A DNA stretch of 64,000 nucleotides. Origin: Ulota crispa (taxonomy: Eukaryota > Streptophyta > Bryopsida > Orthotrichales > Orthotrichaceae). Every line of letters begins with the position of its first letter. Position 1 is the stretch's first letter. Of the stretch, positions 58,594 through 64,000 are shown piece by piece. The position numbers and the translations under genes were made by a program. The notes under the pieces were generated by a model. The model was given only the letters and a program-made list of their open reading frames with translations, made no database searches and was not told the origin of the DNA. The stretch is from NCBI GenBank assembly GCA_963920765.1, contig OY987245.1, positions 498,501-562,500 on the forward strand, written 5' to 3'.

Positions 58594-59812
58594 ACACCAT
58601 ATTCTTTAACCCCTAAAGGTCCAAACAGTGTTTTTTTGGTAACATAGCGATTTTGGGCAGCTCACTACAAATGGATTTTTCATTTTTTTTCTTTGAAATT
58701 TTCACACATGATGTGTCCAAGGAGTAGCTTTAAGGCCCAACAAATTTCATAACTTTTGATTTCATGATTCAAAAGTTATTGCATGATATGTAGTTTTCTT
58801 TGTTCGGGGGCAGCTTGGGCAGCTCAAAAAACTTATTTAAAAATTACATTTTTGGAATTTTTTTTTGAAATTGGTTCTTTAGATTTATATATACTTGAGA
58901 AGCTTTGAATCATTCAATTTTCATCAATGAGATGAAAGTTATGAAGAGATTCTATTTGCGGGCAGTTATGGATTCCCTACTCTAAAAAGAACTTTTAAGT
59001 CCTATGTTTTACTCAATTTTTAATATTTTGGAAAAAAAAATAAAGCCAAAGTATGTAGATTGTTTATTACAACATTTTGACCATTGGGATTGGAATTTTC
59101 ATTTTTCATAATTAAATTCTTAACAATTTAGTGTTTTGTATCATTCTCTACTTCTTTTTACTTACTATTTTTTTCCTATGTGTTATACATTTCCAAATGA
59201 TTTGAAAATTTTCAAGTATGTACCTGACTTGCCTCAAAGAATGAATACAAAAAATTACAACCATTTTGAAACTTTTTTCATACAAATATGACCTTGTGAA
59301 GTGCGGCTGCCTAGACTTTTGCAAGGACAAAAAACAACTTTTTGTCAATTCAAACTCAATCACCTAACAATCCACATGGCAGAAATTTCTGAATTTTTTC
59401 CACATCTTTGGATACTAGTGTACTACAAGATCTTACAGTTAGATGTGTCTAAAAATAACTTTTATCTAAAATTTGATGCTTGCACTACAAATGGCAGTTT
59501 TGGGACAGTTTTGATGAAAACATAGTCAAAAGCCTTTAGGGAGGAAAAAATAGGTGTCCCACTTTGTACTCCTCCTTAAACCCAAAAAGTTACCTTAAAC
59601 CAGATTTGAAGGTATTAGATTCAATCTAAGCCACTAAAAGCCACTAAGATTTTTCCCCTTGCAAATTCATCATCTCAGGTGAGGACACGTGTACAAAAAA
59701 AAATGCTAAGCTTGGTTTTAGGTGATCACCTAAAGGCTAAATCCTTCACCTCAAAATTTGAAAGTCCCAAAATGTACCGTTTTTCCCAAATTAACAGATA
59801 TGGTGTTTGTGA
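58594..59812. mobile_element. H4: H-type element split by A4
   Basis: The right end (complement) is ACACCATATCTGTTAATTTG, and the left end at 58594 reads AACACCATATTCTTTAA, where A4 begins. The body resumes at about 59545 with GGAAAAAATAGG, with the TTAATTTG portion lost at that junction. It aligns with H3. Confidence 0.72.
58606..59545 (+). mobile_element. A4: TTAA element, type A, in H4
   Basis: It begins TTAACCCCTAAAGGTCC and is collinear with A1 and A2 to TTTTGATGAAAAC. It ends AGCCTTTAGGG, directly joined to H4 sequence. The expected right TTAA is missing with a few flanking bases. The contained frames at 59148-59525 are incidental. Confidence 0.8.
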
Positions 59813-59849
59813 CTCTTTATGATGTAACTACCTAATCTAAGTTACAATT

Positions 59850-60004
59850 CACTACAAGGGAGCTGTGTCAATTTGGATGTTTCTAGTCAATTAGGACTTA
59901 GGACATATTTATGTCAATATGGACATTATTTTGTCAATTTTTTGTCATTTTGGATGTTTTAGTCAATTTGGACATGTTGATTTGGACACTATTTTCTTGT
60001 AGTG
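59850..60004. mobile_element. CACTA mini-element in the copia LTR
   Basis: The ends are CACTACAAGGGAGCTGTGTC and complement CACTACAAGAAAATAGTGTC. The interior repeats TCAATTTGGAC/G words. Flanks ATT and ATG are a near 3-bp duplication. It interrupts the copia 3' LTR about 16 bp after its start, and the last codons of the minus frame 59989-60627 run into it. Confidence 0.8.
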
Positions 60005-60059
60005 ATGAGACTAACTAACACGCCCCCTTCAAATGTAGAGCTGATCTGATTTGCAAAAA

Positions 60060-60883
60060 GTTGATTTAAGAGACAAAGCTTTTGAAGGAGAATCATTTTC
60101 AGAATACGTCCCCTTGCTACAAAGAAGTGGAAAGGATCTAAGCCCTGAAGGCATGCGTAATGCTTGATCTTGGGGAGTGATTTGGTTAAAATATTGGCCC
60201 ACATGGTTGCTGTAGAAGTAAACTCTAGTTGAAGAAGCTTAGCTTGAAATTTTTCTTGTAAGAAGTGATACCGCAGGTCAATGTGCTTTGAGCAATCATG
60301 ATGCTTGGGATTCTCACTAAGTGAGACACGTGATTGATAATCGCAATAAAAAATATGGGGAAGAGAAAATTGGTAGCCAAGCTCACTGATAATTATTTGA
60401 AGCCGCAAGACTTCTTTTGTTGCCGTGGTTGCTGCAATATGTTTTGCTTTGATGGAAGAGAGAGCTATGATGGATTGCTTTTTGGCTTTGCTAGGACAAT
60501 ATAAAAGATGAGTCAATTTGAAATATGTAACCACCCGTAGATTGGGGTGTGTTGGGATCACTAGCCCAGTCCGCATTACTCTATCCAAAAAGCGTATGAA
60601 GTGGACAAGAATCATTACTAGCACCAATGTATACTATGCCTTCCGTAGAAGTTCCTTGGAGATAGCAAAAAAGTTGTTTCACTCTTAGTCAATGAACTAA
60701 AGCAGGGCTTTGCATGAATTGGGCCAAGTGGTTGACTGCAAAGGCTAAGTCCCAACACGTGCAGGTGACAAGATATTGGAGGCTGCCAAGCGCTTGTTTA
60801 TAGGGAGCTTGATCCATAAGGTGTTGTTCATCATTCGTCAAATTATCAGCTTCGTGTCGAGAATAGCGGACCCTTGCTTCCAT
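60060..60883 (-). pseudogene. copia RNase H and reverse-transcriptase tail
   Basis: The frame at 59989-60627 contains QSIIALSSIKAKHIAA, then FYCDYQSRVSLSENPKHHDC followed by SKHIDLRYHF, and NILTKSLPKIKH. These are the standard motifs of copia RNase H, which removes the RNA strand after first-strand synthesis. The frame at 60689-60883 contains PYKQALGSLQYLVTCTCWDL, the conserved end of copia reverse transcriptase (usual wording RPDIAFAV). The two are separated by a frame break near 60630-60690. Codon changes such as CDYQS for the usual CDNQS suggest long neutral drift. It acts in family members inside the virus-like particle. Confidence 0.88.
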
Positions 60884-60959
60884 AGGCGTTTAGCTATAGA
60901 CAAATATGAAATTTGAGTAACAGATCAGTGGTATACTTTTCTTGCGTTGGTTTTAATGT

Positions 60960-62245
60960 TTTGTTGGAGCAATTTCGTTGAATCTGAACACCAAGTATAT
61001 GCTCAATTTCTTGGTTATCCGTCATAGAGAAATATTGAAAAAGGAGTGCTTTGGTGGTAGATAATAACTAAAAGTTGTCAGGAATTATAATATGGTCGTC
61101 AATGTATAATTCCAAGATTCAAAAAGTAGATAATTGTTTAAGATAAATGTTTTGATCACATTGACATTTTGTAAAGCCCTAGTTTGAGAGAAAAGTATCA
61201 AATGTTTCATACCAGACACAAGGTGCCTGCTTTAGTCCGTATAAGGATTTTAACAATTGGCAAACCTTATGTTTGGTGCCTAGTTTTATATAACCTTTAG
61301 GTTGGGAAATAAAATTTTCCTCACATAGAACTCCATGCAAAAAAGCAGATATCACATCCATTTGATGGATGTGATAATCATATAGTATAGCAACAGCTAA
61401 TAAAAGTCTCAAGGATGTCATCTTCAAAACAAGGAAATTTTTTTTGTAAAAATCAAGGCTTGGTTGTTGGGAAAAGCCTCGAGCTACAAATCAAGCTTTA
61501 TATCTGGCTAACAAGCCATCAGAATTGTACTTGCATTGATAAAGCCATTTTGAGCTAATAATGGAACAATGCAATGGAGGGTCCCCCAGTTCCCAAGTTT
61601 TGTATCTAAGCAAAGAATCATATTTATTATCCATGCCTCCATGGTAAAGTTTCCAATCTTGAACTTTAGAACTAGAAAGGGCTTCGGTCATAGTGAGAGG
61701 TTCAACAAGTTGTGCTAATAAGCCTAAACAATATAGATTTGTATCATAGAATCTAGGGGTAGTTTGTTGGCCTTTATTCTGGCGTTGAGAGATCCTAATT
61801 TGAGGAGAATTTGGTAGTTGAGTTTGACGTTGATGAGAGCATGTGTGGACAAAGAGAGGAGGAGAGTTGAGCGTAGAGTCTGGAGGAGCAGGCAGAAGTG
61901 GGGTCATTGGTGGGTCTTGCTTCAAGTGAGATACTGGTGGAACAAATGGCAAGTTGTTGCTAAGAGCAAGGTGTTGGGGAGATATATCAGGGACCAAATA
62001 TGAACCACCAGTACTGGTGGACCAAGTTAGTGGATTGCTTGTGTTGAGAGAAAGCAAACCACCACCAGATAATAGATAGCCTTCATGAAAAACAACATCA
62101 CAACTGGTAAAGAGCCGGTGAGTATCTTGATTATATAGCCAATATCTTTTAATGCCATTAGGGATACCATAGCCAAGAAATATACACTTTATAGTTTTAA
62201 CGTCAAGTTTTGTTCATTGATGATCAAGTATATGGGCATAAGGGG
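60960..62245 (-). pseudogene. copia reverse transcriptase, linker, integrase tail
   Basis: From the 5' side: an integrase C-terminal piece (IKCIFLGYG, SCDVVFHEGYLLS), a Pro/Ser-rich linker, then PLTMTEALSSSKVQDWKL and ISSKWLYQCKYNSDGLLARY, the usual start of copia reverse transcriptase. The expected Arg codon after ARYKA is TGA, a CGA-to-TGA change typical of methylated-cytosine decay. The frame continues with FVARGFSQQPSLDF, HQMDVISAFLHG (first catalytic Asp) and LLKSLYGLKQAPCVWY. The second catalytic motif is YIDD, encoded at 61095-61106, after further stops. This enzyme would copy the element RNA into DNA, but it is disabled here. Confidence 0.9.
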
Positions 62246-63042
62246 AGATGCAAGCTAAGGGTTCCCACTTGTGGCAAAAAAAAATCTTTTTTTGAGTACA
62301 AAATGGAGTGTTTTTGTGTTCCGGATGAGAATTTTCCCTCTTCTCAATGAGAGTTCCAAATTCCAAAAGTTGGCCACCTTAATTTATGCCATTCTAAGAC
62401 ATTTGAGAAAAGAAAAAAGCTAAAAAAAATGATTTAAGTTAGAGAAATCAATGTCCAAAAGTTTTAGTCATTCAAGAGCACATTGTGTTCCCGATGAGAA
62501 TTCTCCCTCTTCTCAATGAGAGTTCCAAATTCCAAAGGTTGGCCACCCTAGTTTATGCCATTCTAAGACACTTAAGTAAAGAAAAAAACTAAAAAAAACA
62601 ATTTAACTTGGAGAAATCAATCCCCAAAAAGGTCCAAAAATTGTAGTCATTCAGGAGTACATAAAAGTCCTTTTCTCCTAAATATAATTTACATTCATTA
62701 AAAATTTATTTCAAAATGCAATCATCCCAATCTTCCAATAATGATGACAAAAGATTGTGCCCATATTATGAGTACATATCAATCCAAGAGTCCTTTTTAG
62801 CAAGGAAAAAGCATTGTGATAGTTTTAGGAGCTATGTTCAAAAGTCCTTTTTTCTTATCACATTAGAGATATATACTTTAGTTTGGTGGAAATTGGATCA
62901 TCAACAAGTCTACTTTCTAAATATGAGTCCTTTCTTTCTTAAAGACTTCATTTTTCAATGAAAATAGATCCATTTGCTAAAAAAAACCCTTCATTTTTAC
63001 CCTTGTGACTTACATAGTAGTCACCCTTAGCTTGCATCCTCT
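62246..63042. mobile_element. Mutator-type element nested in copia integrase
   Basis: The termini AGATGCAAGCTAAGGGT and complement AGAGGATGCAAGCTAAGGGT are inverted. The flanks CATAAGGGG and CATAAGCAG form a 9-bp duplication with two differences. It splits the copia frame between FGCPAY and the downstream YAHILDHQ segment. 797 bp, no transposase, with a tandem duplication inside. Confidence 0.75.
62316..62663. repeat. Tandem duplication, ~170-bp unit
   Basis: 62316-62484 and 62485-62663 are direct copies from GTGTTCCGGATGAGAAT / GTGTTCCCGATGAGAAT to AGTCATTCA. The second has a small extra stretch (AAAAAGGTCC). Confidence 0.88.
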
Positions 63043-64000
63043 CATAAGCAGGGCAGCCAAAAATATGAAGGTGACTTAAACCAAGTTTGAAACTTGTCTA
63101 GAGCTCATAAGGCATGGTATTTGGTAAAATTGAGCTGTACAAATCAATTTGTAAGTAACAAGCAATGGACATAGCTTCAGCTGAAAAAGTATGTGGTAAA
63201 CTAGCAACACTGAGCATACTGCAAGCTGCTTTTACTAATGTCTAATTTTTGAGTTCAGAAATTCTGTTTTGTGCTAGATTATAAAGAGTGGTAAATTGGC
63301 GTTGATTATGGTTGTCTTCCTTGACATGATGACAACTCAACAAACTCAACGTTGCGTACGGACAAGAGACCCTCCATCTGTTTAAAAAAATCAACTTTAA
63401 AGTTGACTTTTAAATAAAGCATTTTCTATTTCTAATCTTGACATATTAACGTTTCATTTTATTGAAGTATCTCAATTTAATAAACACTTATTAAATTCTA
63501 AATTTTGGGTCATATTTAAAATAGATTTATCTAATTATCTCAACTATTAAAAAGGTCCTTATCAGACAAAAACGTCACTCATACTTGACACTTGTCATGC
63601 GCAACATCAATCATTAGACAGACAACACAACAACCAGAGCCCAAAATATGTCTGACAAGACAACTTGACGTTGAATGCCATGATCAAGACAAAATGTATT
63701 AAAGGCTTTAGACATAAATTTGCCCCCATTATCATATCAAAGAATAAGAATCCTGTGATTGGAAATTTGATTTTCCACAAGTTGTTTGTAAATTTGAAAA
63801 TAATTTAAATTTTCAGATTTCTTAGCTAGAAAATACATTGTTGTAAACTTTAAGAAGTTTTCTATAAAAGTAAGAAAATAAGGAGCACCACCAAGTGATG
63901 GTGTGCGCATAGGTCCACATAAATCTGACTAGATTAATGCAAGAGGCAAAGTAGCTCGCATAGCACCATCAAGTGGGTAAGATAAATTTGTTTGTTTGCC
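63043..64000 (-). pseudogene. copia integrase core, split by J2
   Basis: On the minus strand from 64000: GKQTNLSYPLDGAMRATLPL, then SDLCGPMRTPSLGGAPYFLT with the first catalytic Asp. Further on is YDNGGKFMSKAFNTFCLDHG with the second Asp (usual SDNGGE), then IQRQ. J2 (63308-63664) interrupts here, and the frame resumes with RQFTTLYNLAQNRISEL, which keeps the catalytic Glu. Next come CSMLSVASLPHTF and LSHLHIFGCPAY, where the second nested element begins. Several in-frame stops are present. Integrase inserts the DNA copy into the genome. Confidence 0.9.
63308..63664 (-). mobile_element. J2: Mutator-type element nested in copia integrase
   Basis: The ends are GTTGTCTTCCTTGACA and complement GTTGTCTTGTCAGACA. 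The flanks TTGGCGTTGATT (63296-63307) and TTGACGTTGAAT (63665-63676) form a long duplication with two differences. Both encode the same IQRQ/QRQ codons of the host frame, which shows the duplicated target. It aligns in reverse with J1. Confidence 0.82.

Larger units (their letters stand above)
60005..64000 (-). mobile_element. Decayed Ty1/copia retrotransposon, 3' part
   Basis: On the minus strand the order is integrase, linker, reverse transcriptase, RNase H, then a purine tract GAAGGGGGCG (60021-60030) and the start of an LTR (TGTTAGTTAG). Integrase before reverse transcriptase is the copia order. The 5' LTR, gag and protease lie beyond the window edge. In-frame stops, frameshifts and two nested elements (62246-63042 and 63308-63664) make it non-functional. 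Confidence 0.93.

Noticed and set aside
6387..59545. CCCTAAA in the TTAA termini as interstitial telomere repeats
   Set aside because: Only one CCCTAAA-like unit occurs per end, it varies (CCTCAAGG, CCTAAATG, CCCTGAGC), and it is always next to TTAA, so it belongs to a terminal repeat.

Overview
The window looks like repeat-dominated nuclear DNA of a land plant. The sequence supports this with a decayed Ty1/copia retrotransposon, mini-elements with the plant CACTA terminus CACTACAAGAAAA, Tourist-type elements with GAGCATCTCCACC ends and TAA duplications, hAT-type elements with 8-bp duplications, and Mutator-type elements with about 9-bp duplications. I recognise no intact host gene, tRNA, rRNA or CRISPR array. 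Nearly all open frames are short and lie inside AT-rich repeats. I cannot name the species. Coordinates of repeat ends come from reading and aligning by eye. Where repeats carry a strand, it is relative orientation within the family, except for the retrotransposons, where it is the coding strand.

The main content is a large set of non-autonomous elements, named here A to F, O and P. Each starts TTAA followed by roughly CCCCTAAAGGAC and ends with the reverse complement. About 20 copies cover roughly a quarter of the window. Their interiors differ widely and range from 79 bp to over 1 kb, yet the termini are shared. In several cases one element sits inside another recognisable repeat, and the uninterrupted relative shows that a single TTAA-like tetranucleotide was duplicated. 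A TTAA duplication with C-rich termini fits piggyBac-type transposition (Kolobok is the other TTAA-using superfamily). No transposase is present in the window.

Layout. 1-4.7 kb: the end of an O-type element, a 30-bp minisatellite, a foldback element split by a 2.8-kb gag-only LTR retrotransposon, and a Mutator-type element. 6.4-16.8 kb: A1, A2 (inside a Harbinger-like element), foldback B1, tiny P1, a CACTA palindrome, C1, K1 and a long foldback. 17-22 kb: GC-richer islands with H1, M1, B2 and M2. 23-26.5 kb: B3, several H-type elements, a hAT-type element with a nested Mutator-type element, and a hairpin. 26.5-31.8 kb: the most complex, GC-richer island. 31.8-46 kb: D elements, tiny P2, and two multi-level nests (38.3-41.5 and 42.96-45.95 kb). 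48-56.6 kb: F1, C2, L, F2, K2 and E2. 58.6-59.8 kb: A4 inside an H element. 60-64 kb: the 3' two thirds of a copia element on the minus strand, broken by stops, a CACTA element in its LTR and two Mutator-type insertions.
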